Positions 1 to 11,735 of a stretch of 64,000 nucleotides of DNA are shown piece by piece. How positions within the stretch are numbered: position 1 is the first letter of the stretch; each line of letters starts with the position of its first letter. The position numbers and the translations under genes are program-made. Source of the DNA: Malaya genurostris (lineage: Eukaryota; Arthropoda; Insecta; Diptera; Culicidae); assembly GCF_030247185.1 (NCBI RefSeq), contig NC_080572.1:295540314-295604313 (forward strand). Reading direction: 5' to 3'. The notes below the pieces were generated by a model, which was not told where the DNA came from, did no database searches, and was given only the letters and a program-made list of their open reading frames with translations.

Positions 1-129
1 TTTTTCCTATTCGGTAGACTCGTGAAAAACCGCTCCGTGAAACGCGTTTCAGCACCTGAAGTGAGATGAAAAAAGATCTTTTTTCTATATAGAAAGGTAT
101 TAGAATTGCAGCAAAAACCGATTTTCGAA

Positions 130-575
130 CGGAGCCTTGGAGACTCATAGTGTTATATACCATTCAACTCAGTTCGACGAGATCGGAAAATGTCTCTGTG
201 TGTATGCACTTTTCGAAGATATTTATACGCGCTCAATTTTCTCAGAGATGGCTAAACCGACTTTAACAAATTTATGCTCGTTTGAAGGCAACTGTCGGGC
301 CATTGATCAAGTTCAAAGATCAAATGGTTATAACTTTTGACTCCGGAGATATGATTTTATAAGTGACGCAACCGACAAAACGCGTTGTATTTTTACCGTT
401 TAATTTTCTCGGAGATGGCTTAACCGATTTTAACAAGCTTAGGCCTATTTGAAAGCTTTTCTTAAGCCATTGATCAAGTTCGAATATCAAACGATTGTGA
501 CTTTTTGTTCCGGAGATATAATGGTATAAGTGACGTAACCGACAAAACACGTTGTTTTTTACCGCTCTAATATAA
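130..575. repeat. Interspersed repeat (family A-like) with a 167-bp tandem duplication
   Basis: The segment starts with a 'ataccattcaactcagttcg' core that recurs in related form near 6330, 10400, 11090 and 25450. From about 236 a unit containing 'ctcagagatggct' (241) and 'gacaaaacgcgttg' (374) is repeated with diverged sequence at 408 and 541, so both landmarks give a period of 167 bases. The two units run about 236-402 and 403-570. No coding potential is apparent. The family is known to me only as a common mosquito interspersed repeat; its class is uncertain. Confidence 0.65.
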
Positions 576-702
576 ATGTTCCAATATTTTGAGATCATGT
601 CTAATTTCGTAAAGCGCTATAGTTCAAAAGTTTAAACACCTCGAAAAAAGCCCCCATGCAAAATTTGAGCAAAATCGGATATAGGTAAGAAGGGCTGCCC
701 GG

Positions 703-1184
703 ATCAGAGTCATGTCGCCGAGAGCCGTTTCGCCGAAAAACATTCCGCCGTATGGGCCACTTCGCCGAATGTCATTTTGCCGAAAGCCCTTTCGCCGAAA
801 GCCCTTTCGCCGAAAGTGTCATTTCGCCGAAAGTGTCATTTCGCCGATTCCTGCAATTGTCTTAAAATCGTAAAAAGAATAGTTTTAAAATAAAGACAAA
901 TTAAGGATGATAACGGTAACGTCCGTTTTGTTGACCTACAATTGTACTTCTTGAATAAAGATTGATTCATGAACCTGTGCCTTATCAGTTGTATAACTGA
1001 GGCAGGCATAATAACACAAAAAAAATAATTTGATGTATTCGAAATGACCCTTTCGGCGAAATGACCCTTTCGGTGAAACGACTTTCGACGAAACGACTTT
1101 CGGCGAAATGACCTATTCGGCGAAACTATTTTCGACGAAATGGCATTCGGAGAAACGACTTTCGGCGAAATGACCCGCTCCCGT
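703..1184. mobile_element. Foldback element built of TTCGCCGAAA-type units, 9-bp target duplications
   Basis: Both ends consist of short iterated units of the form ttcgccgaaa separated by a few bases. They read one way at about 710-850 and as the reverse complement at about 1040-1180, around a unique AT-rich core (850-1035). The element is flanked by the same 9 bases, gctgcccgg, at 694-702 and 1185-1193. Joining the flanks restores a continuous sequence, which supports insertion. The last bases of the two ends match imperfectly as inverted repeats (gagtcatgtcgccga against gggtcatttcgccga). A 9-bp duplication is usual for Mutator-like elements, but no transposase is present, so class is an inference. 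ORFs read across this block are repeat translations, not genes. Confidence 0.7.
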
Positions 1185-1232
1185 GCTGCCCGGCGGTAAA
1201 GGTTTGAAAATTTTCGATCTCGAAAAATCACT

Positions 1233-1497
1233 ATAGTGCATGAGATTTCCGGAATTGAAATTTTTTTAGTGTCAAACGTCTTAGAATTGCATAAAACGTC
1301 GAGATTTAGTGTCATCTAAAAAAAAATTTCGAAAAAATCGTCTTTCTGGAACTTAGAAAAATTTTGATATATTTTTCCCAGAAAGTCGATTTAAAAAATT
1401 TTTTTTTTCAAGATGACACTAAATCTCGACGTTTCATGCAATTCTAAGACTTTTGGCATCAATTTTTTTTTTTGGTTTTGGAAATTTCATGTACCAT
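1233..1497. mobile_element. Hairpin (foldback) MITE-like element
   Basis: A left arm (about 1233-1325) containing gtcttagaattgcat and acgtcgagatttagtgtcat is matched by its reverse complement on the right (about 1405-1497). The centre, near 1340-1390, is itself palindromic around the repeated ctttctgg/ccagaaag pair. The whole forms one long, nearly continuous hairpin with no coding capacity. No clear target duplication was found. It is most simply a non-autonomous foldback transposon. Confidence 0.6.
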
Positions 1498-1696
1498 GAT
1501 TCCATGATTGGTAGGAAAACTCGGGAGTCCTCTCACTCAATAATAATCAAGCGATATCTAGATCTGTATTCTGGTCCGGAACACTGGATCTGGTTATCGA
1601 ACAGGGTTTCTGGATCAGAATACTGAATTTGAACCTGGATTCTGGACTGAGATTCTTTATCCGGATTTGGATGATCATCAAGTAGAATTAAGTACA

Positions 1697-2860
1697 TATG
1701 TCACAGGAAATCAACCCTTCAAGATATATTCCTATCCGTGTCAGCCTCCTAAATGTCCCTGACTCAACTGTATTTTTCGACACATCCATGCAGTGCGTAG
1801 TGCGAGGAATCCCGGAACACCTACGCTCGATGGAAATCCCAAAAATATTTACAAGTAAGTTTAGGCATATTGACTTTGAGAAAATGTTTTTCACGGACGG
1901 ATCACGAATTGAAGAGGCTACTGGGTTTGGTATATTTCAAGAACCTGCTTCTGTTTATATAGCAGATTTAGCAGCAGTTCATTATAGTTTGAGTGTAATC
2001 GTCACATTATCTCCAAACCATTATATTATCTTCACAGATAGTCTGAATGCAATTGAAGCCATTCGCTCAAACGCTGCTGGAAAAAATGAACTGGGCAAAA
2101 TAAAACAATACTGAACGACATATTGAATAATAATTATCAAATCACAATAGTTTGGGTCCCGGCTCATTGCTCCATTCCAGGCAATGAAAGAACCGATATT
2201 TTAGCCAAACGTGGTGTTATTGAGGGTGAAATTTATGAGAGACCGATAGCATTCAACGAATTCTATAGCGCGTCTCGCCAAAGAACACTTGCCATCTGGC
2301 AAGCTTCTTGGGATAAAGATGATCTGGGTCGGTGGATGCACTCAATTATTCCGAAAATATCGACAAAGGCATGGTTCAGGGGACTGGATGTGAGTAGGGA
2401 TTTCATTCGTGTGATGTCAAGACTCATGTCCAATCACTACACGTTAGATACACATCTCCTTCGAATTGGACTTTCCGAGACTAATCATTGTGCTTGTGGC
2501 GAAGGTTATCGCGATATTGATCATGTAGTTTGGACATGCGTGGAGTATCGTGATGTCAGATCTCAACTTAAAAATTCCTTGCGTACTCAAGGTAGACTAT
2601 CCAATGCCCCAGTTCGCGACATTCTTGCTTGTCGTGACCTTACATACATGAAACTTCTTTATCATTTCATAAAGACAATTAAAGTTTCAATTTAATAATT
2701 GACACTTTTGAGGGTTAGTTCTCACTCCTACTGCGTCGATTAGTTCATCCAATAGCAAATTTTTAATAAAAATAATGTGCTGATAAAAACAAACTCAAAA
2801 TAGCTTACGAAATCAACAACAAAATGTATAAAAATTTCAGCTTATTTTATAATTTTTTCC
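1697..2860 (+). pseudogene. 5'-truncated I-clade LINE: C-terminal part of ORF2 (RNase H and zinc motif) plus 3' UTR
   Basis: The + strand encodes the end of an ORF2 closely related to the minus-strand element at 17.76-23.88 kb. Visible are the RNase H motifs FTDGSR, ADLAAVH (the usual acidic E is D here), FTDSLNAIEAI and WVPAHCSIPGNERTDILAK, then the C-terminal C-C-H-C-like motif CACGEGYRDIDHVVWTC. Relative to the longer copy it has a 10-codon deletion after TGFGIF, a 3-codon deletion at KNELGK and a one-base deletion near 2113 that breaks the frame, so coding is split at 1698-2114 and 2123-2695. The stop is followed by a 3' UTR alignable to that of the longer element to about 2860. The 5' truncation just before the MSQEIN codons is typical of target-primed reverse transcription. 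It is a dead copy. Confidence 0.85.
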
Positions 2861-3298
2861 CCCATTTTGAGTCAATGAATATGACTTTCGTTTTCTGTCG
2901 AATGGAATAGACTTGTAGTACGGATTAGCGTAACAAAGGACTGATTTTTGACATTCTTAAAACAGACTGATTTTGTATGAACAATGTTGATAATATAAGG
3001 CTTAAGAATGATCGTTATAATCGAAGAATGTATCGATAGCTAGAAAAAATTACAAGTGTTTAATGCCTAAGTATTGTGTAATCGACTGTTTTATACTCAT
3101 TGTACGTTCACAATGCGCATGAACAAAGTACAATCAGCAGAATCGCATCTAGTAGTCTGCAAGTGTAAAGTGGTTGGTCCTGACAATTATTGACGTAGAT
3201 TTAGGAAAAAATCAATCGGATTTCAATAAGTTGAACAGCTGAAATGATCATTACGATAAGGTTAAATCAGCTTATTTCGTTTCGTCTTTGAGTCACTA
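2861..3298. other. Unannotated AT-rich stretch
   Basis: No ORF, repeat core or RNA gene is recognisable. The last 35 bases (ending gagtcactag) resemble, as a reverse complement, the sequence that follows the hairpin-like repeat near 17585, so they may belong to the same repeat family as the MITE that follows. Confidence 0.4.
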
Positions 3299-3470
3299 GT
3301 GCATAGCAGTTCTTGTTGAACTGCAACGCTACTCAGCAGTTCAACATAAATTGCCAAACCGATGTAAAGGTACTGTGATTCGTTATAGTTTAGAGCGAAC
3401 TTTAAGTTCGCTTAGACTTTTATGTTGAACTGTTGAGTGAAATGGTAGTTGAACGTGAACTGCTATGCAC
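3299..3470. mobile_element. 172-bp hairpin MITE-like element
   Basis: The arms 3299-3350 and 3419-3470 are inverted repeats of about 52 bases: gtgcatagcagttc on the left is matched by gaactgctatgcac on the right, and cagttcaacataaa by tttatgttgaactg. They enclose a spacer of about 68 bases. The arms differ at roughly ten positions. A related arm (gcagttcaacatgaactgct) occurs at 17551-17580. The structure is that of a small foldback element; no target duplication is obvious. Confidence 0.6.
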
Positions 3471-5883
3471 AATTCAAAAAATCAAAAGCAGATGAGATTA
3501 TTTCCGCTTACAATATCAAAATATAATTACCATTATGCTTAGCAAAGATTCAGCCATCTGTCGCCAGTCCTCTTCGGAAACTGTGCTGCTGTTCATTGTG
3601 TACAAGATTCCCTACTCCCGACACGAATTTGCTCCCACATATACCGTTCAAACGTCAAACGTGGTTTACGCTAATCAGCGGACAGATCCACACCGGAGAT
3701 ATGCGACGAAAAATTGCGCGGACGAACGTAACAAGCTCAAGACAACGGTTAATTAGCGCAGGAAAAATATCAAAGGTTAGCAAGGAAAACTGTGTCGCCA
3801 CGCCGAGTGGATTCTGGCGAATGTTTTGCTAGTGTCAGTGGATGCAACAAGTCTCACGGTCATAAACCATAGCCGGCGCAATATTCTTCTAGGTATGTAT
3901 TGTGTCTGACCGTTGCGTTTTCGCCAGCAGAATACATTGTTAGTGGAGCATGATTACGTTGCTACCGACAATGGACAGAAAAGGGCACACAGGGCGAGGG
4001 ATGGGGCGGGGGTGAGGGCGTAATTAGTCAGGCGGCCGGGGGAAACTGGTCGTCAGTTGCTGGGGATCGAAGGGGGGAAAACAACGAGCGAAAATATAAT
4101 TTTTTTCTTCTTTCAACCGGCAAACTACGGGTTTGCCAGTGTATCCGGAGGATGTTAGTGTAGTTGTAGGCGTTCGTTCGCTTGACCCATCCCTGAAACG
4201 CGGCACACGGCGGACAGACCTCGACCAGTAGTTCGCGGTTTCAATTGTAACAAAAGCGTGTCACTAACGAAGCCGGTTGTCAACGACAAATGGTACACTG
4301 AATAATGCAACAGCGTAATGAATATATGGTGCGCTGGTCGGAAAAAAGGGGGTTTGGTTCCACGGTCTGGAATGCCACCGGGTTTTCGGTTGACCACCGA
4401 AACTTTGAAACGATGAAATTTGTACTAATGTTTTGTTTGGCGAATTGATGAACCGGTAATTGGTTGACAGCACAACAATGCGGGTAAATGACTTATGTAT
4501 TTTGACTGTCAAATCTAATTGAGTTTATACAGAATAAATCTCTAACTCGATCATGTTTGAATTGCTTTCCTGTTGCATGACTTTGTGGATTTTTGTTTCA
4601 TACCGTTCGCATCGTTAGTCACATCATTCTCCAACGTACTTCCAAGTCCAAGTAACTGTTAACGATATGTTTGCTCAGCTTTCAAAAAAAAACATATTGA
4701 CTCTGCGATATCCGTAGCAATAGTTGTCAAACAACTCGAACTAGTTTTCCGTGTCCCAAAGTGAAACCTTTCACTGCCATTTATCAACCATGGCTTGGCT
4801 CGATTTTCTTCGCTTGCACAATTTCCACGTTTTTTTTCTTTCTCTCTTTTCTATGTCCCGACCCCGTCTTCCTACGGGTTTTCCACGCCGGTGACGGAAA
4901 TGGCGTGTTTTCTCGGAGATTTTCCACGCCAGTAGTCTCGTCCATCCGTTTCCATCCACCGTTGACCCGAAGCCGCTCATCAATCCATCAGAGATCCGGT
5001 GACGGTGTGCAGCAGCTAATGACGAGTGCGCCGCCAAGGAAAATTATCATCCGGGGTGACCAAATGCTAAAGCGCTAATGAGATCATCTGCGCGTCGCTG
5101 CCGTGTGTTCCGCCGTCGTCATTTTCCTGTAAGGTGGTGTGAATTTATGTATGTGTGTGTGAGTGTCTCATGGGCTAAAGAAAACCCGTCGTCGCTTCCT
5201 TCCAGTCTAAATTCTCCAAAACGTTTCGGTACAAATTATGCGTCTAGCGTTGTTCGGTTGGCGGCGTGCGGCTTCAATTGAAAAACGTTACCTCCGTGCG
5301 ATACTCCAACGACTCCCACCCCACAAACCAGCGATGTGCAAGCCCAGCCATGCAACGTGTATGTGCACTTTATTTATATACATATGAATTAATTATATCT
5401 GTAGTGATTTTCCCGCGGATTTTTAAGCAGCCTCGGCATCTAATGTTTGATGCGCGCAAAAAGTTGAGTTATTCCTTAATATCTTAAAATAGTTTGGTGG
5501 CATGTGGCCGAATCAACCTTTCGGACGACTTGCTTCGTAATGGCATTTCTGATCGCAATCCATCGTTTCGTGGCGAGCTCTACCTGTGCTCTGCCTTACC
5601 CTCCCCCTGGCGAACGACGGACGACTGCGCGACTCTTCGTGGTAGGTTGTACCTACCGCAGTAGGAAACTGATTAAACTGGTCCGGGACCAGCTAACAAA
5701 CGGAAAATGTCGGATTATGGCATTGACAAGTTGTCCGAACGATGGGTTTTCGAAAAACTGTCGATTGGTTCGAAGTAGCATAAGGAAACATGATTTTTTT
5801 TCATTTAGAACGCTTAAGAATGTTTCAACTCATTTTAATTCGGTTTTGCGGATTTTTCGCTAATCAATTCATAACACAAAAAA
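3471..5883. other. Unannotated, relatively GC-rich single-copy-looking DNA
   Basis: This block is richer in GC and CpG than its neighbours, contains a polypyrimidine run near 4830, and holds several short ORFs (for example 5504-5863) without recognisable domains, consistent reading-frame signal or splice context. It could be intronic or regulatory DNA of a distant gene. I see no supportable gene. Confidence 0.35.
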
Positions 5884-6420
5884 AACCTGTTTTAATCCAC
5901 CTAGTGGTGTAATGATGCCCTTCTCATATCAATCATACTATCATATATAATACTGTGGTATTCTTCAAAATAATTTTCTTCGATTCTTAAAAGAATAACC
6001 GAAATCGGTTTGTTTGACCGTCTACTGATAAAAACTATCAATTGGAAAAGATTTGAGGTCGATTTAGAATTTTTTTAAAGGTTTTTCCTCATTTTCAGTG
6101 ATGGTATACAATTTTTAACCCACTTTACCCTATATTTCCGGATCCGGAAGTCAGATCCGCATGAAATTCAGGAATTACGTATGGGACCTCAAGACCTTTC
6201 ATTTGAATCTAAGTTTGTGAAAATCGGTTCAGGCATCTCCGAGAAAAGTTAGTACAAAAAAACGTTACATACACACATACGCACATACACACACACACAG
6301 ACATTTTGCGTACTCGACGAACTGAGTCGAATGGTATATGACACTCGGCCCTCCGGGCCTCGGTTCAAAAGTCGGTTTTCACAGTGATTGCATAGCCTTT
6401 CTATATGAGAAAGGCAAAAA
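5884..6420. repeat. Interspersed repeat family A, nearly complete copy
   Basis: This is the best copy of the repeat. It opens with cctgttttaatccacctagt and closes with tatatgagaaaggcaaaaa. Near the ends gcccttctcatat (about 5917) and atatgagaaaggc (about 6403) form a short imperfect inverted pair, which hints at a DNA-transposon origin. Internal landmarks are tccggatccggaagtcagat, a CA-rich microsatellite (6266-6300), and ggccctccgggcctcggttc. Related pieces occur at 11.1, 14.4, 25.4, 47.1, 62.1 and 63.9 kb. No coding capacity. Confidence 0.65.
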
Positions 6421-7725
6421 CGAATGGGCTATGTCAGGGACATAATCGGACGGTCGTAAATACGAATACGGTACGCTTTCGAAAAGCGGCGGAATAAGCG
6501 TTTTCGGCGCTCTAGGTGGACTCTAAAATATTCGCTTCCACCATTTTTTTTTAACAAACACCATGAAGTAAACTCCACATAAGATCATATTTCAATCAAG
6601 AAAAAATAAGAAGAATGTCTGAGATTTTATTTACGACTTTGAGGCTTTGCAAAAGTATGAGTGATTTTAGTATTTATTAGCTTCGTTACGGGAAAACTTG
6701 TGCGGGTGTTCTGAAAATGAACCCTAAACGTCAATCATATTAGTTTTTGACGTATATATCAGAGGTGAAAATAAGCCCATAATTTGGCAACAAAACTAAT
6801 ATTGCGATTATTTTTTAAAATGTAGGAACTGTATATTACACAGAGTAGCAGCAGACCTTATGCATACGCGCTCTTTTTATTGCGCTGAGATAAATTCGTT
6901 CTCATTCTCAGAAGACAACCATGCGCAGGCGAAGCTTTAGCTTCTCTCACAAAAACTAGTTCGCGCATTTATGTTTCGCGGCAGAAATGAATATACAGCG
7001 CTTCGTGCGTTCTCAGCGCATTTTGCCAAGAACGAGGTTTGAGTGCTCCAGTTACACGAGAATAGGAATCGCAACCCGTGCTAATGACCTCATAAGTCCC
7101 CGATCACAGTATAACATTTATACAATTTTGTAAGAATATTAAACCCTACATTTTTCGGCAGTTGTTTTTTTTTTTTGAGACTTGTTTAATTACTTTCCTT
7201 GGCGTATGGCATAATATCTTGAATTAAACAGTGTAATCACGTTAGTAATTTTATTTATATTAAACTACTTTCCAAACGTGATAATATGGATAATTGGAGT
7301 AAATTTTTACACTTTAACCCCCGGCGAATGACCATTAATGGTTAAATCCGGGGTAAATTAAAATTAAAAATTAAGTTTAGGAATCATTTTTTAAATTTTA
7401 ACATCTAATTAGAAAGCGATACCCATATGTAAAAGATCCTGCAGTTGAATTCTTGAACTTTACAGACAGTGAAAGTGTTAACTTCGAAGATACTCTTGAA
7501 TCAGGTCTGGAAAAATCAAGATCAAATAATTATCAAATCATAATCACTAGCGAAGATGTTCGCTTGTGATCGTTTCCAATAAAGATTACTACTGATCTAA
7601 TCCTATTAAGATCAGTTGATCAGTGATCTTTGAATCACATCGATCTTCCGTCACACATAATAGGTAGTGATTTTGAGCTACTATTTCACTGATTCCTGTA
7701 AGATCAAATCACTGGACGATCGCCC
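6421..7725. other. Unannotated AT-rich DNA
   Basis: Nothing codes here on either strand. A cluster of gatc-containing direct and inverted short words (gatcagtgatc, tgatcttaca and similar) lies at 7520-7720. No transposon termini, tRNA or repeat family recognised elsewhere in the window was seen. Confidence 0.4.
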
Positions 7726-7930
7726 GGGTTGGCGGTTCAATGCATAGGACACTGGTATCACGAGGCCAGCTGTCGTATGTTCGAGCCTCTACCTGGAAGG
7801 ATTCTTAGTGTCAGTAGGATCGTAGCACTAGCCATGCAATGATTATGTACGCTATGAATCGGCTGCGAAGTCTGTTGAAACAGAAAGGCCAAGTTCCACG
7901 AAAGGAATGTAATTCCAGGACTTTCGATCG
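7726..7930 (+). mobile_element. tRNA-derived SINE, copy 1
   Basis: The 5' part looks like a tRNA-derived head with an A-box-like ggttggcggttcaatgcat and a B-box-like gttcgagcctc, followed by a body containing agtgtcagtaggatcgtagc, atcggctgcgaagtctgttg and aaacagaaaggccaa. A second copy at 47345-47526 shares the body almost base for base. SINEs of this kind have no ORF and are retroposed by a LINE partner. The 3' end is approximate; I could not define target duplications here. Confidence 0.7.
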
Positions 7931-9539
7931 GCTTTGAGCATTATGGAAGAAAATCATATATGAGCAAGATCAGACATGAGTACCGCGGTGAGCGGTGCGA
8001 AAATTAGTGACAACAGTAGTCATACAGGAATTTTTAACCAATGTTGCACATATTCTTCGTGTAACTAATTCATTCACCGATCCTCGGTGCGAATATCCTG
8101 TCTTCGAATATGCCCGTCTGAATAAGCAATAACCGTAGAGAATATACTAATATATTCTTTGCTGCTGGTATACATCGTGCATGATCGTTTTATACATTCG
8201 TTTGTCATTCGTTCATTTACTTTACTCTTCGAATTGGTTCGAATAGCGTCACAGCGATGATCGTTGGATTTCATTCTTCGCGAAGCATTCTTCATCTAAT
8301 AAATTCATTATATCTTGGGACATGGTTCATCACACACACATAAAACTATTGTATTAATGCAGGAGGTAACGTCTTAATTTGCTTGTTTCAAAGAAGGCAC
8401 GAACGAGCATCGCGATTAAGGTTTTAACGATGATCGCTGCATGAATATTCGTTCCATTGTTGCGTTAAATCATTCGGGGTTATGTTCAATGCGAATAACA
8501 ACTACAAGGAATAGATCTTCGTGCGAACAACGAAGCAGCGTCGGCTTCGTTCGCACCCGAATATACGGACAAGTCCGAATATCAGAGCGATTATCAAACA
8601 TAGGTGAAGGAAAGCGAACGATGATCATTGGCGTTCGTTGCATTTTTTATATTCGAGCAACATTGTTCTAAACTATGGATAACGCGTATCAATGAGACTT
8701 TTAAAATCAAAGAAAAATTGCCAATTTTGTATCTTTGGGAAGTTTAGTGACGGATGATAAGGAAAATTGTCGATTTGTAACTTTCAGGAATGCTCCTCTA
8801 ACAGTCCTTATAACCAGAGTTGGGAAAAATACCGGTTTCGTTACGGCACGGTTTCAACACATGTTCTCGTTTGATACAAACCGTGTTCGATTTCGCAACC
8901 GTTGCTTAATTCATTCGGGAAATGAATGTTAGATGAAGGGTTTATGAAAAAAATAAGTTTGGATCGTAATCACATTGATAAAGTTAATTCAACAGTTTTC
9001 ACTGCGCAACAGCAATTGATTCGGCGTAGCAAAATATTGCACTTCTGTTACTTCTGTGTATGGTATTCAAGCTTCAAGTGCTTTGTGATTGGACATGTTT
9101 TTCTTATCTTTATAATTATTATTCATCGCAGCATGTATGTTGATATTCTTAGCTGCTTTTATTGATGACTTTACTTCACCACGACGGTATCACTGAGTAA
9201 ATTTCAAATACATCACGAAACATGGAATAATCCGTATCCGAGAAAATTAAGCGTTAATTAGTTTTGACGTTTACGTCACTTCTACCATTATATGACCGGA
9301 ACCATAAGTGACAGCCATTTGAACTTCAAACCTGTTTAATGAACACAGAATAGAATTGAAAAGCGCATAACTTTGTTGAAATGTTGATTCCGGTTATCCG
9401 ACAGTGATACTGATAATGACATTTTTAAATTCTAAGTAAAACCAAAATTTATTCTATTAAAAATCATTCGTTTCAAAATTCATTATAATATCTACAATAA
9501 ATATGTGATATGAAAAGATAATACTGACTATTTTTATTT
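7931..9539. other. Unannotated DNA with CpG-containing gttcg-rich patch
   Basis: Short ORFs at 8074-8295 and 8441-8932 have no recognisable domain. Between 8080 and 8660 words such as gttcg, cgaac, gatgatcg and gaatat recur in both orientations (for instance cgatgatcgttgg near 8252 and cgatgatcattgg near 8618), which suggests decayed repeat sequence. No gene is supported. Confidence 0.35.
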
Positions 9540-9890
9540 ACTGTGAATCAAAAAAATTGCTTATTTAGACCCCTTCAAAAGCGCAATTTCACGCTCTTAA
9601 TTGATAACTCATAGGATCGTGGTTTTTGAGGTACAGTATCTTCAGCAAAGTTGCTCAAAATGATAGACGCCATCTTTTGGCAAATTTTATTTATGTGATT
9701 AATCCCCCTAAAAGTGAGATAAACATTTTATTTTAGCTCAGGACCAACATAGGGGCTAAGTTACTTCGCCAGAGTTATGCAGAAAGTTATATCAAACAAA
9801 ATTGCTGAAGGTACTATTCCCATAACTTGAGTGTAATTCAAGATATAATGTATTTTCTGAAAAGGGTGTCTAAAAACCAGTTTTTGTAAG
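9540..9890. repeat. Interspersed repeat family D fragment
   Basis: The word tcagcaaagttgctcaaaat occurs here (about 9640) and again near 12240, and both surroundings contain similar phrases about 'aaattgctgaaggtac' and 'tcaaacaaaat'. This indicates a repeat family, but I could not delimit its ends or class. Confidence 0.35.
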
Positions 9891-9892
9891 AA

Positions 9893-10192
<300 letters not shown>

Positions 10193-10329
10193 CTCAATTT
10201 ATATGAGTTTTTCATGTTCTACAAAGTATTTCATCTTTAAAAACTACACAACTTTCTCGAACATACTATGCTGCTATCATTTCAGTTTAATGAAATAGAG
10301 CAATTTTTCATGTTTTTACCATATATCAT

Positions 10330-11000
10330 ATATAAAAAATAGGTATAGAATTCGCTCAAACTTTCGAAAATTTTTCCGAGGCCCGGAGGGCCGAATGACA
10401 TATACCAATCGATTCAGCTCGACGAACTGAGCAAATGTCTGTGTGTGTGTGTGTGTATGTGTGTGTGTCCGTATGTGTGTTGTCAACTAAGAGGTCGAGA
10501 TCTCAGAGATGGCTGGACCGATTTTCATCAAACTAGTCGCAAATGAAAGGTCTCCCCGTCACCCAAAACGCTATTGAATGGTTTTGAGATCGGATGTTTA
10601 CTTTTTGAGTTATACAAAGTTTTATGTCAAAATTTTCAGTTTTTTGACAGTATCTGTCACAATTGACCTTGAAAACAGAATATGTTTTCAGACTTAGATT
10701 CCGCACGGTAATACCTATCCAACAAGCCATAGATTGTTAAAATCCGTCCATTTTTAACGGAGATATCGAAATTTTTCTGTAAGCGACTTTTCCCCCTATT
10801 CCAGCAGTAGGAGTTTTGAGCGCTGTATGACAAAGAAATGCTTGGGAGCAACGGAAAACACGATTTTTTATACTGTTACATACAATTGTTTCTAAGAACC
10901 AAAAGGATTGTGTACAGCATTCTTTTTCATGACATTTAGCCTCGGACCGATTTTGGCACGGATCGTTTTTGGCAACATAATCGTTCGAATATGACATATA
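10330..11000. repeat. Interspersed repeat family B, copy 1
   Basis: The copy contains ataggtatagaattcgctc, a GT microsatellite (10438-10470), gacagtatctgtcacaattg, cggtaatacctatccaacaa and cataatcgttcgaatatgac. The same landmarks recur in order at 60236-60560 and 61440-61880. Its 5' quarter shares the 'ctcgacgaactgagcaaatgtctgtg' type of phrase with family A, so the two may be related. No coding capacity. Confidence 0.6.
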
Positions 11001-11735
11001 TAAACCAGATGATGGCAGAATTTTTTTTAATTATTTTGTTTTAAACTACTTACAGCAATAAATGCTGGAACAACATAACATCCATATACCATTCGAATCA
11101 GTTCGTCGAGATCAGCAAATGCGTGTGTGACAAATAACTTCAATTAATTTTCTCGGAAAATTTCTTTTCTACAAATTCAGATTCATACGAAAAGTCGTAT
11201 GCTCCCAAACAAAGTTCCTGCATTATGTTTGGTTCCGACCTCTGGTTTCGGAACTACAGGATGACATGTGAAACGAAATCAAAATTGTGTAACTCATTTT
11301 TCTTGAAGATGGCTGAACCGATCTAAGATGCAAATGAAATCAAAGAATCATCTAAGATTCAAATGAAAAGTTTCAAAGTTCTATAAAACATCTTGCTTTT
11401 CAGTCAGATCCAACTTCCGGTTTCGGGGATTGTATAAAAATGTCTATTCCACATAATTTAATCAGGTTTATCGGGTTAGCAGATTTGGATAGTCGATAAA
11501 AAAATTAACTTTTTTCAGTTTTAGTGGTATTCAGTTGTCGATCAGAAGGCACCTAAAAATTTAATTCGTGCTATGATCTCTCAAAGATGTCTTAACTGAT
11601 TTTCAAATGTTTTGAAACAAATGTAAAGTGTACAGCTACTCAGGTGAATTTATCTGACTTCGGCCATACCGCTTTTAGAATTCCGGTTCCAGTATAAAAT
11701 CGTTTCTCAAAGCTCAATCGTTTTCTCAAAAAAAG
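11001..11735. repeat. Diverged family A fragments
   Basis: Recognisable words are catataccattcgaatcagt near 11090, gatggctgaaccgat near 11309, and several 'ccgacttccggtttcgg'-like phrases near 11250 and 11410. The DNA is decayed and its ends cannot be set. Confidence 0.4.

Noticed and set aside
710..1180. CRISPR-like array of short repeats
   Set aside because: Units are ~10 bases with irregular short spacers, inverted between halves and in a eukaryotic repeat context; this is a foldback transposon end.
836..1315. 159-codon minus-strand ORF with Arg/Ser-Phe-His repeats
   Set aside because: It reads across the TTCGCCGAAA foldback and the next hairpin; the repeats explain the composition.
5504..5863. 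119-codon plus-strand ORF starting MAESTFRTTCF
   Set aside because: The codon order looks random, there is no domain, and it runs into AT-rich repeat sequence.
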